54,440 nucleotides of DNA from Phycisphaerales bacterium (GCA_023135165.1 JAGLTS010000010.1:1-54440); one strand, 5' to 3'. Shown: positions 34,352-45,400, numbered from the stretch's first letter. Made by a program: numbers and translations. The notes: generated from the letters alone by a model not told the origin.

Positions 34352-37291
34352 CTACAGATCCAGGATCTGATCGACGAGTTCGATCGGGTGCAGGGCGGAG
34401 CGGGTCGTGCCATCATGGATCTGCTGGCGACAACTTGTGCCGGGTGCGACGATGATCGCATCTTCAGCCGCAGCTCGCACTGCGGGGAAGAGCGACTCCT
34501 CGCCGATCTTCATGGAAAGCTCATAGTGGTTCTTTCGGTAGCCGAATGCCCCCGCCATGCCGCAGCAGCCGGTGTCGAGCACGCGAAGTCGATCGCCGAT
34601 GAGCCGACGGATCAGGTTCGAGCTGGTTTCGTGGCCGAAGAGCGATTCCTGGTGGCAATGCGCGTGCAAGAGCACTTCGCCCTGTGATTCCTTCACAACC
34701 GGGCGGATCGGATGCTCACCCCACCGGGAATCGAGGAACTCCTCGACGAGCATCGCCTTCGCCGCTAGCGCGCGGCGCAGCTCGATCGGCGTTTCGCATC
34801 GCAAATCAAGATAGTCATCCCGAAACATCGACAAGCAGCTCGGCTCGCAGACGATGATCGCGAGCACATCCTCATCTTCGATCATCGGTGCGAGCAGCGA
34901 GAGCGTCCGATCCGCCTTCCGTATCGCGTCGCGCACCATGCCGACGGAGAGCATCGCCCGCCCGCAGCAGTCGACGTCGGGCAGCAGTACGTGATAGCCG
35001 AATGCCTCCAGCACGCGGATCGCAGCCCGGCCGACGTTCGGCTCGTGATACGTCGTGAAGCAGTCGGCGAACAGACACACAGTCGGGCGAGCCGAATCCG
35101 CCTTGTCGCGCCTGCGCTGCCAACGGTAGAGCGACGCCCTGAACTTCGGCAGAGGTCGGCGACGATCGAGATCGACGAGCGGTTCGAGGAGCCGACGCAC
35201 GATCGGGTTGCCCGCGATGATGTTCGACAGCGGCGCGATGATCGAGGCGAGTCGGCTGAGCGCCCGCACGTGCCCCACTGCCCTCGCCTTGAGCGGGACT
35301 CGGCCGATCGCTGCGTAATGCTGCGCGAGGTACTCCGCCTTGAGTTTCGCGATGTCCACATTGCTGGGGCACTCGGACTTGCACGCCTTGCAACTCAGAC
35401 ACAGATCGAGCGTTTCGAGCGTTGCGGGATCGCTGAAGGCCGGCCCGCCGAACTGCCCGGTGATGGCAAGGCGCAGTGCGTTGCCGCGCCCGCGCGTGGA
35501 GTACCGTTCATCAAGCGTCGCGCGATAGGATGGGCACATCGTTCCCTCAGCCGTGCGCCGACAGACGCCCGCGCCGTTGCATGCCATCACCGCACCAGCG
35601 AATCCGTGCTGATCCGCGTAGTCGTAGTGCGCATCAATCGTCGGAACGGTCACGTCGCTCGTGCCCGGTCGGACGCGCAGATGGTCAAGCAGCGGCGCGG
35701 GCTGAACGATGTTGCCGGGGTTGAGCAGATTGTTTGGATCGAAGATTGCTTTGATTTCACGGAAAGCATCGATGATGCGCGGACTGTAGAAGCGCTCGAG
35801 CAGGGGCGATCGTGCTCTACCGTCGCCGTGCTCACCGGAGAGCGCGCCGCCGAAGGACTTGACCAGATCGGTGACGGATTCGGCGATGGCCGTCATGTGT
35901 TCACGGTCGGTCGGGTCGGCGACGGCGAGCATGGGACGGATGTGCAGACAGCCGACGGATGCGTGCGCGTAGAAGGCAGCGGTCGTGCCATGCGATTCGA
36001 CGATTCGGCGGAACTCGCGGACGAACGCAGGCAGATCGCGCGGCTCGACGGCGGTGTCTTCGACGAAGGTGAGCGGCTTTCGCAGGCCGGGGATCGCGTG
36101 CAGGAGCGGTTCCACCGCTTTGCGAAGCGCCCAGGCGCGGGCCATCTCATCCGCATCGGTGATGTGTCGTTGCGGCGCGTCGGCAACAACCGTGCGAAGC
36201 TGACCGAGCTTGTCCGCCAACTCATCAGGCGCGTCACCGTAGTACTCGACGTACAGGACCGCATTCGGCGGCGACTCGGTGAACGACTCGATGATGCGCA
36301 AGTGTCTACGAGCCTGCGTGTTGAGCTGTGCGGCTTGAAGCACCATGTCGTCGAGCAGTTCCACCGCTGAAGGGGCGGTGCCCAGGATCGGATTGACGGC
36401 TTGCAGCGCCGCGTCAAGCGAATCGAAGGCAAGGATCGCAAGCGATGTGTGCTTGGGAACAGGCGCGAGCTTGAGTTTGGCGCGCAGCGTAACGGCGAGC
36501 GTGCCTTCGCTCCCGCAGAGCAGATGTGCGAGATTCACCGCGTCAGTCCCGCCTCGCTCGATCGCATCAAGGATCAGGTCGAGGTTGTAGCCGTTGACGC
36601 GCCGCCCTGTCGTGGGGAAGCGTGCGCGAATCTCGTCAGCGCAGCGATGAACAACATCGACGACATCGCGGGTAATCCGCCCTGCCGTAGCGTTGGAACG
36701 CCCAGCCTCGGCGTCAAAACAAACTCGCTCGCCATTCGCGAGAACGACATCGAGCGCGAGCAGGTTCTCGACGGTTCGGCCGTAGATGATCGACCGCGCA
36801 CCGGAGGAGTTGTTGCCGATCATCCCGCCGAGGCAGGCATAGGCGCTGGTGGCTACATCAGGCCCAAAGAGCAGCCCGGCGCCCTGGCGCGCGAGCGAGT
36901 CGTTCAGATCATCCAGGACGACGCCCGGCTCAACCCAGCACGACCGCCCAGCCGTGTCCACTTCCAGCACACGACGACAATGTGGTGAGAAATCAATCAC
37001 AACCGCACGATTCACTGTCTGGCCCGCCAGCGACGACCCCGCCCCGCGAGGCAAGATCGGCACATCATGATCCGACGCGTACCGCACCACGGCGAGCGCC
37101 TCATCCGTCGACCGGGGGATCACGACGCCGATCGGCTCGACCTGGTACAGGCTGGCATCCGTCGCGTACAGCCCCCGATTGTGGGGGTCGAATCGAACCT
37201 CGCCGGCGATCAGGTGCGACAGATCGCGCGCGATCGTTTGCCGACGACGCTCCAACTCAGGCTCAACTTCAGTAACGGGGCGGCGCTCCAT
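34352..37291 (-). CDS. FAD-linked oxidase fused to Fe-S/CCG domains (GlcD-GlcF fusion, YdiJ-like)
   Basis: This is a 979-residue fusion. Residues 1 to about 560 are a PCMH-type FAD-binding oxidase: LPRGAGSSLAGQTVNRAVVI, GGMIGNNSSGARSIIYG, LLCGSEGTLAV and the C-terminal GALSGEHGDGRARS. From about 565 comes an iron-sulfur part, with CNGAGVC and MCPSY near 572 and CLSCKACKSECP near 634, then two CCG domains (DCCGRAM near 775, GCCGMAG near 910). This is the architecture of D-2-hydroxyacid dehydrogenases such as YdiJ (D-2-hydroxyglutarate) and of fused glycolate oxidases; sequence alone does not give the substrate. ATG 37291 is preceded by GAGGGA. The upstream extension to 37504 overlaps the divergent gene. 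Confidence 0.88.
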   Translation of the reverse strand: MERRPVTEVEPELERRRQTIARDLSHLIAGEVRFDPHNRGLYATDASLYQVEPIGVVIPRSTDEALAVVRYASDHDVPILPRGAGSSLAGQTVNRAVVIDFSPHCRRVLEVDTAGRSCWVEPGVVLDDLNDSLARQGAGLLFGPDVATSAYACLGGMIGNNSSGARSIIYGRTVENLLALDVVLANGERVCFDAEAGRSNATAGRITRDVVDVVHRCADEIRARFPTTGRRVNGYNLDLILDAIERGGTDAVNLAHLLCGSEGTLAVTLRAKLKLAPVPKHTSLAILAFDSLDAALQAVNPILGTAPSAVELLDDMVLQAAQLNTQARRHLRIIESFTESPPNAVLYVEYYGDAPDELADKLGQLRTVVADAPQRHITDADEMARAWALRKAVEPLLHAIPGLRKPLTFVEDTAVEPRDLPAFVREFRRIVESHGTTAAFYAHASVGCLHIRPMLAVADPTDREHMTAIAESVTDLVKSFGGALSGEHGDGRARSPLLERFYSPRIIDAFREIKAIFDPNNLLNPGNIVQPAPLLDHLRVRPGTSDVTVPTIDAHYDYADQHGFAGAVMACNGAGVCRRTAEGTMCPSYRATLDERYSTRGRGNALRLAITGQFGGPAFSDPATLETLDLCLSCKACKSECPSNVDIAKLKAEYLAQHYAAIGRVPLKARAVGHVRALSRLASIIAPLSNIIAGNPIVRRLLEPLVDLDRRRPLPKFRASLYRWQRRRDKADSARPTVCLFADCFTTYHEPNVGRAAIRVLEAFGYHVLLPDVDCCGRAMLSVGMVRDAIRKADRTLSLLAPMIEDEDVLAIIVCEPSCLSMFRDDYLDLRCETPIELRRALAAKAMLVEEFLDSRWGEHPIRPVVKESQGEVLLHAHCHQESLFGHETSSNLIRRLIGDRLRVLDTGCCGMAGAFGYRKNHYELSMKIGEESLFPAVRAAAEDAIIVAPGTSCRQQIHDGTTRSALHPIELVDQILDL

Positions 37292-37440
37292 GCGGAGTCC
37301 CTCGATTCGACAGATCAGTAGCAGGCTGCGATTGTACGAAGCACAGCGGGAACCGAGCATGCGGTCGTGCGTCCAACCGCCTATCCGGCCAAATCCGCCG
37401 GGCTGCCGCCATTCCGCACCCAGATCCAGGAGCAGAACCC

Positions 37441-39480
37441 ATGACCACGACACATCTGACACATCGCCTGGCTGTCGCGCTCGTCGCCGCGGCGGCGCTC
37501 GCACCGGCTGGACTTCTCGCAGGCGATGCGACGCTGCCGATCCAGGAGATCGCGCTCTTCCGCTCAGGCGTGGGGTACTTCCACCGCCAGGGCATCGTCG
37601 AAGGGGACGCCGCCATCCAGCTCAGCTTCAAGGCCGACCAGATCAACGACATCCTCAAGTCGATGGTCGTCTTCGACCTGGACGGGGGTCGCGTCGATTC
37701 CGTGGGCTACGCATCGAAGGAACCGCTCGCCCGAAGGCTCGCGGGGTTCGGCATGGACCTGTCCGAATCGCCGACCGTCCCGGACATCCTGGAGCAGTTG
37801 CGCGGCGTGCCCGTCACACTGCATCTGCCCGACCGCACCGTCACCGGACCGGTGTTCGGCGTTGAGGGCAGAAAGACGCCCGGCCAAGATGGCGCCGAGG
37901 CGTTCACCCAGATTTTCGTGACCATCGCCACGGAGGCCGGCCTGGCGTCCGTGCCCATCCTCAAGGTCGATCGGTTCGAAATCCTTGACAACGCGCTGGC
38001 GGGCGAACTGAGCAAGGCGCTCGCAGCACTCGCTGAAAGCCGTGATCCTGACAAACGCCAGGTCGTGATCGGGCTATCCGGCACAGGCGAGCGAGAGATC
38101 ATCGCGGGCTACATCACCGAGATGCCCGTGTGGAAGATGACCTACCGCCTCGTGCTCGACGACGGTGATGATGCACACATGCAAGGGTGGGCGATCATCG
38201 AGAACACGACCGATGAGGACTGGACCGATGTCGATCTGTCACTCGTATCGGGCCAACCGGTGTCGTTTGTCATGGAACTGTATGAGCCGGTCTTCATGCA
38301 TCGGCCGAGGGTGGAGTTGGACCTGATCGCGCTGCTGGAAGCGCCTGTGTACGATGCGGAGATGCGCGGCGAGTCCAACTCGTTCGGTCAGTTGCCCGCC
38401 GACGCCGCTCTTGCGCGCGCACCGATGTTAAGGCGGTCGGGAGGCAGGGCGATGGCGAAGGGCCAAACCAACTACCTCGGCGAAGCGATAAGCGGCGCCG
38501 TTGCCGCTGCGACGGCTGGCGTCGAGGGTGAACAGTTCTTCTACCGCCTCGACAACCCCGTCAACCTGCCCCGTCGCCAGTCCGCGATGGTGCCGATCCT
38601 CAACCAATCCCTCGCCGCCAAGCGCATCTCGATCTACAACCAAGGCGTGCTTGCGAACCATCCGATGCGAGGCGTCGAAGTGACCAACGAGACGGGCCTG
38701 GCGCTCATGCCCGGACCCGTCACCGTCTTTGACGGCAATCTGTACGCCGGTGACGCTCGCCTGCCGCGCGTGGCTGAGGGTGATGACCGGATCATCAGTT
38801 ATGCCGTGGACCTGGATGTCGAGGTCAAGCATGACGTGAAATCAACAACCGACGTGACCGCGATCAAGATCGTCCGCGGCGTGCTGGAGGAAACGCGCCG
38901 GCTGCAACGGCGGAACACGTACGACCTGACCAATCACGGCCGAGCCGATCGAGCGGTCATCGTCGAGCACCCGCGTCAGGCGGACTGGGATCTCACCACG
39001 CCGAAGAAACCCGCAGCGACCACAGCGAACCACTACAGGTTCGAGGTGGGACTGGCCGGCGGCGCGGGCGAGTTGCTCACCGTCATCGAGCATCGAACGC
39101 TTCGTGAAACGACGGCGATCCTGCACCGAGGGGTCGATGAGCTTATGCAACTCACGCTACGAGGCCCGGTCGGCCCGAAGGTCAAGGCGGCGCTTGAGGA
39201 GATCATCAGGCAGCGGCATGAGATCGCCCGCATCGCGCAGCAGCGCTCCGGCGTGGAAGAGATGCTGCGCGAGATCAGCCGGGACCAGTCGCGCATCCGC
39301 GACAACATCGGCCGAATCGACCGCGACAGCGAACTGTACCGGCGTTACATGACCAAGCTCAGCGATCAGGAAACACAGATCGAGGACTTGCAGCAGCAGG
39401 CCAAGCAATTGGAGCAGCGCGAAGCGGAACTTGAGGGAGCGCTACAGGTGCACGTGATGAACCTGTCCGTGTCCGAGTGA
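37441..39480 (+). CDS. DUF4139 exported protein with C-terminal coiled coil
   Basis: This 679-residue protein has a signal peptide (about 1-28). The conserved part matches the DUF4139 mucoidy-inhibitor-like family: IQEIALFRSGVGYFHRQG near the start, WKMTYRLVLDDG with AIIENTTDEDWTDVDLSLVS in the middle (about 235-285), and YRLDNPVNLPRRQSAMVPI later. Residues 575-670 form a long coiled coil (RQRHEIARIAQQRSGVEEML onward). Family function is unknown. CAGGAG lies about 11 bases before ATG 37441. It is divergent from the oxidase gene, with 149 bases between. Confidence 0.8.
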   Translation: MTTTHLTHRLAVALVAAAALAPAGLLAGDATLPIQEIALFRSGVGYFHRQGIVEGDAAIQLSFKADQINDILKSMVVFDLDGGRVDSVGYASKEPLARRLAGFGMDLSESPTVPDILEQLRGVPVTLHLPDRTVTGPVFGVEGRKTPGQDGAEAFTQIFVTIATEAGLASVPILKVDRFEILDNALAGELSKALAALAESRDPDKRQVVIGLSGTGEREIIAGYITEMPVWKMTYRLVLDDGDDAHMQGWAIIENTTDEDWTDVDLSLVSGQPVSFVMELYEPVFMHRPRVELDLIALLEAPVYDAEMRGESNSFGQLPADAALARAPMLRRSGGRAMAKGQTNYLGEAISGAVAAATAGVEGEQFFYRLDNPVNLPRRQSAMVPILNQSLAAKRISIYNQGVLANHPMRGVEVTNETGLALMPGPVTVFDGNLYAGDARLPRVAEGDDRIISYAVDLDVEVKHDVKSTTDVTAIKIVRGVLEETRRLQRRNTYDLTNHGRADRAVIVEHPRQADWDLTTPKKPAATTANHYRFEVGLAGGAGELLTVIEHRTLRETTAILHRGVDELMQLTLRGPVGPKVKAALEEIIRQRHEIARIAQQRSGVEEMLREISRDQSRIRDNIGRIDRDSELYRRYMTKLSDQETQIEDLQQQAKQLEQREAELEGALQVHVMNLSVSE

Positions 39481-39522
39481 CGGGCACAGTGCGCGGAATC
39501 CGCTGTGGCATGTGGAGCGGGT

Positions 39523-40557
39523 TCAGATCGGACGGCGGAGCGGCCCGGCTGATCCGATCTGTGTGGCGCGTCGGTCGGGATCACCGGGTTTCGCATCCGG
39601 TTGCGTTATGGATGGGTCAGGCTCGGCGTCCGGCTGCATGCCGCGCGGCTTCCGGAGTGGCTTGTCGAGTACGGAGTGAACCTCCCGAGGCAGACGACCG
39701 GGCACCGCAGACGGCGGCGACTCCGAACTGGACGCGGATGCATGTGCCGGTGAAGGCGGAGAGGCGGGCTGCTTGATGGCACGGACGCGCCTCGGAGTTG
39801 CCTGCGCAGACTCCGTCGTCCGCGACGGTGCGCCCTCAAGCGCATCATCCGCTGACCACAACTCCTCATCGAGCGCGATGCGGTAGCGCAGCACGATCAG
39901 CGCAGCGAGAACGAACACAACAAACGGAAGCACGAGATTCGTCCCCACCGACGCGATCATCGACCACGGCGCTGCGCTTTCGCCCTGCGACACGGGGCCT
40001 GCCACGATGTGCTGGTAGCTCGGCAGCGCGCCGGGGTAGCCCAGTTGCGGGAACACATCACCCCACGGTATGAGGATGAGCGCCAGGAGCATCGCGGCGC
40101 ACGTCGCGCTCGCCACACGAGGCAGGCCGACGATCCGCGCTTGCGCCGCGAGGATCGACGCCAGCATGAGTTGACCGACGAGCAGGAATGCCGCGATCAG
40201 CGCGATCGCCCGGGCAATCGTCACGTTCGTCGAAAAGATGATGTCGTACTTGGAGAACGCGACATTCGCGTCGACGGCGCCGCTTACCTGCGATGTCGGC
40301 CCCGCGTCGGATGATGCGAACACACGGGCTGTCCCCTCGGTCGGCTGCGGCACATCGGCGGGCCGTGTGACGATCAGCGGCTGAGCCTCCGCTCCGGCCG
40401 ACTCGATGTGCTCGTAGCGCAGGTCCGTGAACTCTACGACCCCCCATGTGAGAAGCTGCACGACAGCGCACAGGACGATCAGTCCGCAGCACACAGCAAT
40501 CCCGCCTCCCCTCGCGGCGAGCGCGCGGGTGAACAGATGTATCGACTCATTCGTCAT
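39523..40557 (-). CDS. Four-helix membrane protein of unknown function
   Basis: I do not recognise a family. The 344-residue protein has membrane segments at about 19-40, 114-138, 148-165 and 203-224. Between the first two is a periplasmic loop of about 70 residues rich in Ala, Pro and Thr. The C-terminal 110 residues are hydrophilic, rich in Pro, Ser and Arg, and probably disordered in the cytoplasm. A GAGGTG sequence a few bases before ATG 40557 supports this start. The frame continues to 40710 without membrane or domain pattern. No neighbour suggests a role. Confidence 0.65.
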   Translation of the reverse strand: MTNESIHLFTRALAARGGGIAVCCGLIVLCAVVQLLTWGVVEFTDLRYEHIESAGAEAQPLIVTRPADVPQPTEGTARVFASSDAGPTSQVSGAVDANVAFSKYDIIFSTNVTIARAIALIAAFLLVGQLMLASILAAQARIVGLPRVASATCAAMLLALILIPWGDVFPQLGYPGALPSYQHIVAGPVSQGESAAPWSMIASVGTNLVLPFVVFVLAALIVLRYRIALDEELWSADDALEGAPSRTTESAQATPRRVRAIKQPASPPSPAHASASSSESPPSAVPGRLPREVHSVLDKPLRKPRGMQPDAEPDPSITQPDAKPGDPDRRATQIGSAGPLRRPI

Positions 40558-40720
40558 GATGCACCTCTGCCAAAAGATGGCGAGACAGGGACCGGGGCAC
40601 GGCACCCACCACTCTCCACGATCGACCAGCCCGACCAGGCGAATCACGACGGGTGACCACACGCACCCGCTCTCACACTGGGCAGGCGCGGCAGACGCTT
40701 CAATCGGCACAATCGGCCAG

Positions 40721-40748
40721 TGGACACCGGCTGGGCGTCCGCTATGCT
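40721..40748 (+). promoter_or_regulatory. Candidate sigma70-type promoter of mqnC
   Basis: TGGACA (40721-40726) and TATGCT (40743-40748) are separated by 16 bases, a fair match to TTGACA/TATAAT. Transcription would start near 40755, giving a leader of about 48 nt before ATG 40803. This is the only place in the window where I see both hexamers at good spacing. Confidence 0.45.
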
Positions 40749-40802
40749 TTCTGAGTTTTCAGAACTCCTTGAAAATGACCATCCCCGCAACGAGCCTACG
40801 CC

Positions 40803-42272
40803 ATGGCGACCCCCATTGCCCCCACCACCTTGAGCGAAGCGAAATCCGCCAACGGCGGACCCACCACCTTGAGCGAAGTCCGCCCGTGGCGGACCTCCGG
40901 CGGACCCACCGCCCCCGCCGCTGCCATCACCGACACCGGGTTCATGCAGGCGATCATTCACGGCGAAGCTCGTCTGTCGCCGCACCAGGCGCTCGACCTC
41001 TACCACACGATGCCCCTGATCGAACTCGGCCGATGGGCTGACCTGCGATGCCGCTGCCTGCACGGCGAGACGGTCAGAACCTACGTCATCGACCGCAACA
41101 TCAACTACACGAACATCTGCACCGCCCACTGCACATTCTGCGCCTTCCGCCGCAGCACCGGGGCCGACGATGCGTACACGCTGGGCCACGATGAGCTGCT
41201 CGACAAGATCGGCGAACTGGCCGCAGCGGGCGGAACGCAAATCCTCATGCAAGGCGGCATGAACCCGGAGCTGCCGCTTAACTGGTACCTCGATCTGCTG
41301 CGACTCATCAAAGCACGGTTCCCGCATATCCACGTACACGGGTTCAGCCCGCCGGAGTTCATCGAGTTCGTCTCGTTCTTCGATCCGCCCGGAGACTGCT
41401 TGCGCTCCAAACTGCTTTGGATGATGACGAAGATGCGCGAGGCGGGACTCGACTCGATCCCCGGCGGCGGCGGCGAGATCTTCGCGCATCCCGTCCGCAG
41501 AAGAATCGGCTACGAGAAGTGCAATGCCGAGACATGGCTCACCGTGATGAACGTCGCGCACGAGCTGGGCATGTTCACATCCGCGACGATGATGTTCGGC
41601 CACATCGAGGGCATCGCCGACCGCATCCATCACATGATGCTCGTGCGCGACTGGCAGGACAAGGCGATCGCCGACTTCGCGCGAGGGACGGATCACGCAC
41701 CGTTCGGCGGGCGATACAAGGCGTTTGTCAGTTGGCCGTTCCAGCCGGGCGGGACGCCGCTGGGGCGTGTGCCGGAGTGGGGCCGAGATGCGAACGATTA
41801 CGGTGATTTCCCCGGCGACACCGGTGACCTGGCGCATCCGCTGTTCGGCAAGCGCCTGCGCACCGCCGGGTCAACCGAGTACCTTCGCACGCAAGCGATC
41901 AGCCGACTGATCCTCGACAACGTGTATTCGATCGGCGCGAGTTGGGTCACGATGGGGCCGGGCATCGGCCAGACCGCACTGCTCTTCGGCGCGAATGATC
42001 TCGGTTCGGTGATGATGGAAGAGAACGTCGTTTCCGCAGCGGGCACGACATACTGCATGAGCGAGCCTGTGCTGTGCAGGCTGATCCGCGGCGCGGGGTT
42101 CACGCCTGCCCAGCGTGACAACGAGTACAACCTGCTTGCGGTCCACGACGGCCCGAACAGCCCCGACCTGCGCGTGACGAACTGGTCAACCCAGCGCACC
42201 GCCATGGTGCAACACCTCGATGCGGAGGCGAGCGCGACGACGGAACCCAGCATCGGTGCGACGAGTGAATGA
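40803..42272 (+). CDS. mqnC: Cyclic dehypoxanthinyl futalosine synthase (radical SAM, futalosine pathway)
   Basis: MqnC converts dehypoxanthinyl futalosine to its cyclic form in menaquinone synthesis. The radical SAM cluster motif is C106-x3-C110-x2-C113 in NYTNICTAHCTFCAF. GGTQILMQGG, HVHGFSPPEFIEF, GLDSIPGGGGEI and TATMMFGHIE-like ATMMFGHIEG are MqnC features and argue against MqnE or CofH. The 489 residues exceed the usual roughly 370. The first 45 are low-complexity and come from a DNA repeat (see 40821-40910), so ATG 40944 may be the ancestral start. The last 20 residues are also divergent, and a second copy of the 3-prime end lies at 45722. No Shine-Dalgarno site precedes ATG 40803. Confidence 0.88.
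   Translation: MATPIAPTTLSEAKSANGGPTTLSEVRPWRTSGGPTAPAAAITDTGFMQAIIHGEARLSPHQALDLYHTMPLIELGRWADLRCRCLHGETVRTYVIDRNINYTNICTAHCTFCAFRRSTGADDAYTLGHDELLDKIGELAAAGGTQILMQGGMNPELPLNWYLDLLRLIKARFPHIHVHGFSPPEFIEFVSFFDPPGDCLRSKLLWMMTKMREAGLDSIPGGGGEIFAHPVRRRIGYEKCNAETWLTVMNVAHELGMFTSATMMFGHIEGIADRIHHMMLVRDWQDKAIADFARGTDHAPFGGRYKAFVSWPFQPGGTPLGRVPEWGRDANDYGDFPGDTGDLAHPLFGKRLRTAGSTEYLRTQAISRLILDNVYSIGASWVTMGPGIGQTALLFGANDLGSVMMEENVVSAAGTTYCMSEPVLCRLIRGAGFTPAQRDNEYNLLAVHDGPNSPDLRVTNWSTQRTAMVQHLDAEASATTEPSIGATSE
40821..40910 (+). repeat. Two-copy palindrome-bearing repeat inside the mqnC 5-prime end
   Basis: A 19-base direct repeat occurs at 40821-40839 and 40860-40878 (39-base period). Each copy is followed by a small perfect inverted repeat: TCCGCC-AAC-GGCGGA at 40845-40859, and a 7-bp stem with 3-nt loop at 40878-40894. 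They translate as PTTLSEAKSANGG and PTTLSEVRPWRTSGG. Confidence 0.75.
42161..42219 (+). repeat. Direct repeat copy 1, mqnC 3-prime end
   Basis: These 59 bases of mqnC (encoding DLRVTNWSTQRTAMVQHL) recur at 45722-45780 with four mismatches (42180, 42182, 42199, 42212), an offset of 3561. They mark the left edge of the segment carrying the STAND-like gene. Confidence 0.9.
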
Positions 42273-42420
42273 GGCGGAGTGATTGCAGTCGGATTGCAGA
42301 CCAGCCCCTCAGCGCCAAATCCAGCCGTCTGGGGGCGGGCTGCCGCCGCCTGATGAGATTGCGTTCGAAGGACAATCGCGTTCGCGCCCTGGACGGACTA
42401 GCATGTGTATGTGAAAGGGA

Positions 42421-45400
42421 ATGGAGCCACCCGGGATGCTGGAGTTGCTTCCACAGCTTGCTGCTTTGGCCTCGGCGATCGCCCAGTATGCGATGATCCG
42501 AAGGGGACACCGGCAGCGCGAATCAGATCGGGCGATACATCATTTCCAGGAATACCTCGCGCGTGAACGCCATGATGCGTCGCTGCGAGCGATCCACGAG
42601 AATCAGCTTCTTCTCCAGGCGATTGAGCCGATCGTGGCCGGGCTCCCGAATCTCTGCAGTCTCGACGAGACACAACTCCGTGAGGAGATCGGGTCTCAAC
42701 TGCGGGCCGCTATCGCGGATGTGGCACACGGCGCGGGTGTGCTGTCTCGGCTCCCTGCCACGGACCGTCCGTACCGCGATATCGCCCTAGTCGGCCGCGA
42801 CGAGGAGCTTGCCTGGCTGAGCGGCTCAATCGATCGCGATGCTGTCGTCATTGGGCAGCCCGGTTCCGGCAAGACCTATCTGGCAAGGCAGCATGCGAGG
42901 GACAACGACGGGTACTTCGTGCGAGACAGCGCTGACGGGTTCCTGGCCCTCGCGATTCAGACGCTGAGCCCCACACTGCTGATCGTGGACGACGCGGCTC
43001 AGCGAGATTCGACGATTGCCGAACTGCACAGGATAAGGCGGGAGTATGGCCTCTCGTATCGCATCATGGTGATCGGATGGCCATCCTCCCGGGAAGCTCT
43101 GTCGCTGCAACTTGGGCTCCCGACAGAGGCCGCTCTTGAACTCCCCCAGCTTACGCGCGATGAGATTGTGCGGATCTGCAAAGCGGTAGGTATCAGAGGC
43201 CCGGATGTCCTGCTTGGGGAGATCGCAAACCAAGCGGAAGGCAAGCCCGGCCTCGCGGTCACACTGGCCCAACTGGCGTTGGACGAAGGTTGGCGAGACG
43301 TGTGGGACGGAACAGCTCTCGCAACGGCCGTGAAACGCTGGCTTGTGCCGAACATCGGCGAAAAAGCTGTCTCGATCATTGCCGCCCTGTCGTTGGGCGG
43401 CTGCCTCGGTCGTGGACTGGGTGACGTTGCCACGGAACTCGAGATGACGAAATCGAACGTACAGACGAGGCTGTTGGAGCTTCTCTCGGCGGGGATCATC
43501 ACCGAGACCAGCGGTGAAGCGCTTTCTGTCCGTCCCGAGAAGCTCCGCTACGTGCTGCTGAAAGAAAAGTACTTCAGCGGTGCGATCGCGCTCGATCCAT
43601 GGTCGTCTCTCGCAAGCATGCTGGACCCCTCCGAACGGGCATGGGTGCTGCTTCAGGTAAAGCACCTCGGCGGGGACGTAGATACGTGTCGCCTCCGCAA
43701 AGAAGTTGATGCAGCGCTGGCAGGACTCTACGGGAGGCGAAGGAGCGGCGACATCCTGCGGGCTTACGCCTCACTGGGCATAGAGGAGGCAAGGGATGTT
43801 CTGGAGCGGTACCGGCCATCCATTGCGGAGTGCGCCGAGGCTTGTTTGAGTCACCTGCCGAAGGAAACCGTCCGGATTGCGTTCGAGGATGCCGAGAAAA
43901 AGGCGGACGGGGATCAAACCGGCGAGCCGCTCGATTGGCTGGGCGGATGGGTGCGGAGGGCAGTTCCGGGAGGTATGGACGCCGTAGCGCGTCGGCGCGC
44001 GGTCTTTGATGAAGCCATGCTCTGGCTGGGAGAGGCGCGTTGCACTGCGCTTGCAGTCCAGGCGATTCGGATTGCCCTATCGCCTGCGTTTGAGTCCACC
44101 TCGACGGATCCCGGGGCAGGTCGCAAGTTCCATGTTCACAGGGCAACCCTATCTACCGACGAACTGAGAGATGTTGGAGCATGGTGGCCCGAAGCCAGGG
44201 AGGCGCTCCGCGGAAGAGCGGACGGAGCGTGGCCAACGCTCCTGAGGCTCCTCCAAGACTGGGCAACTCCCGACTGGCACTTCTTTGGTTCGCCGCCGAA
44301 CGAGGAGGCAAAGAGGGCGAGAGCGGGGATTTACCGGGCGATGGGCGAGGTCGCCAGCACGATGGCATCAGATCTCGTCGAACTCGCCGAAGGCAACCCG
44401 GGTTTGATGCACGAGTTTCAACGATTCGCCCGCCTTCTCGGGGACACGCAGCTTGATTTGGATGAGGAGTTCGAACTGCTCTTCTCGGATCCCCGGGGTG
44501 CGGACGATGTCGAGGAGGCTCGACGGCAGCACCAGGAGAAGGTGGAGCAACTCGGCAGGGCATGGGCAGCCGAGAGTTGCGAGAAGATCGCGGCCCGCAT
44601 AGCGGGATACGAACAGCAAGCCCGCGAAGCCAGCATCCCTGAGGCAGCCCGGATCTGGACGCTCTGCCGCGTAATCGCGGGCGAAGTCGAAGATGCCATC
44701 GTGTGGGGACGAGCGGTGTTTGAGGCCGGAGTCACAGGATCGGCCTTGGAGCCGTTCCTGGACCTGGGCCTGGAGCGCGGCGATGAAGGTGCTGCGGAGT
44801 TCGCGAGAGCCTGCCTCGCGAATTCGGACGCAGCTCACGCAGCGGTCAGCAGCATTCTGAGGGCGGGAGAGGCGCACACGGATCTCCTGGATGCCGCGCT
44901 GGAGAGGCTGGAGGATGAATCGATCGATGCTCGCGTGATCTGGGGGAACGGCGAACTCTCGGAAGAGGTGTTGCGCCGACTGCTACGGCACTCCAGGAAA
45001 GCGGTCGCATCGGATGCCGCCCGCCTGGTTCACCACTTGAAGCGCGTAGATGAGATCCGGGTTGAATGGGAGACAACCATCGTCGAGAGTTGCGACGACG
45101 ACTGGTTCCTGGCTCGTGTGTTCGAGGAGCAAGCCGATGTCGCGTTCAGGTGGTTAGAGCGCCGCGTTGCAGACAATGATGTGTATTGGTTCCGGTACGA
45201 TGAGGCGCTGCCTACCGCCGCGAGGATTCTGACGGCACAGCAGAAACAGCATCTTCTCTCCGAGGTACCTGCTGACAGTCACGCTGAGAACCTCGTCCAG
45301 GCGCTCGTGGGATATGATCCCAAACTCTATCGGTTCCTGCTGAGTTTGGATCGACTGCGACAGGTGACTCTCGCTCCCTTGCGCCGGCCAAGTCTCCAGC

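Noticed and set aside
34991..36370. 459-codon open frame on the plus strand
   Set aside because: It is antisense to the FAD/Fe-S oxidase and shows no recognisable motif.
40644..41837. 397-codon open frame on the minus strand
   Set aside because: It is antisense to mqnC and starts within its 3-prime half; no family features were seen.
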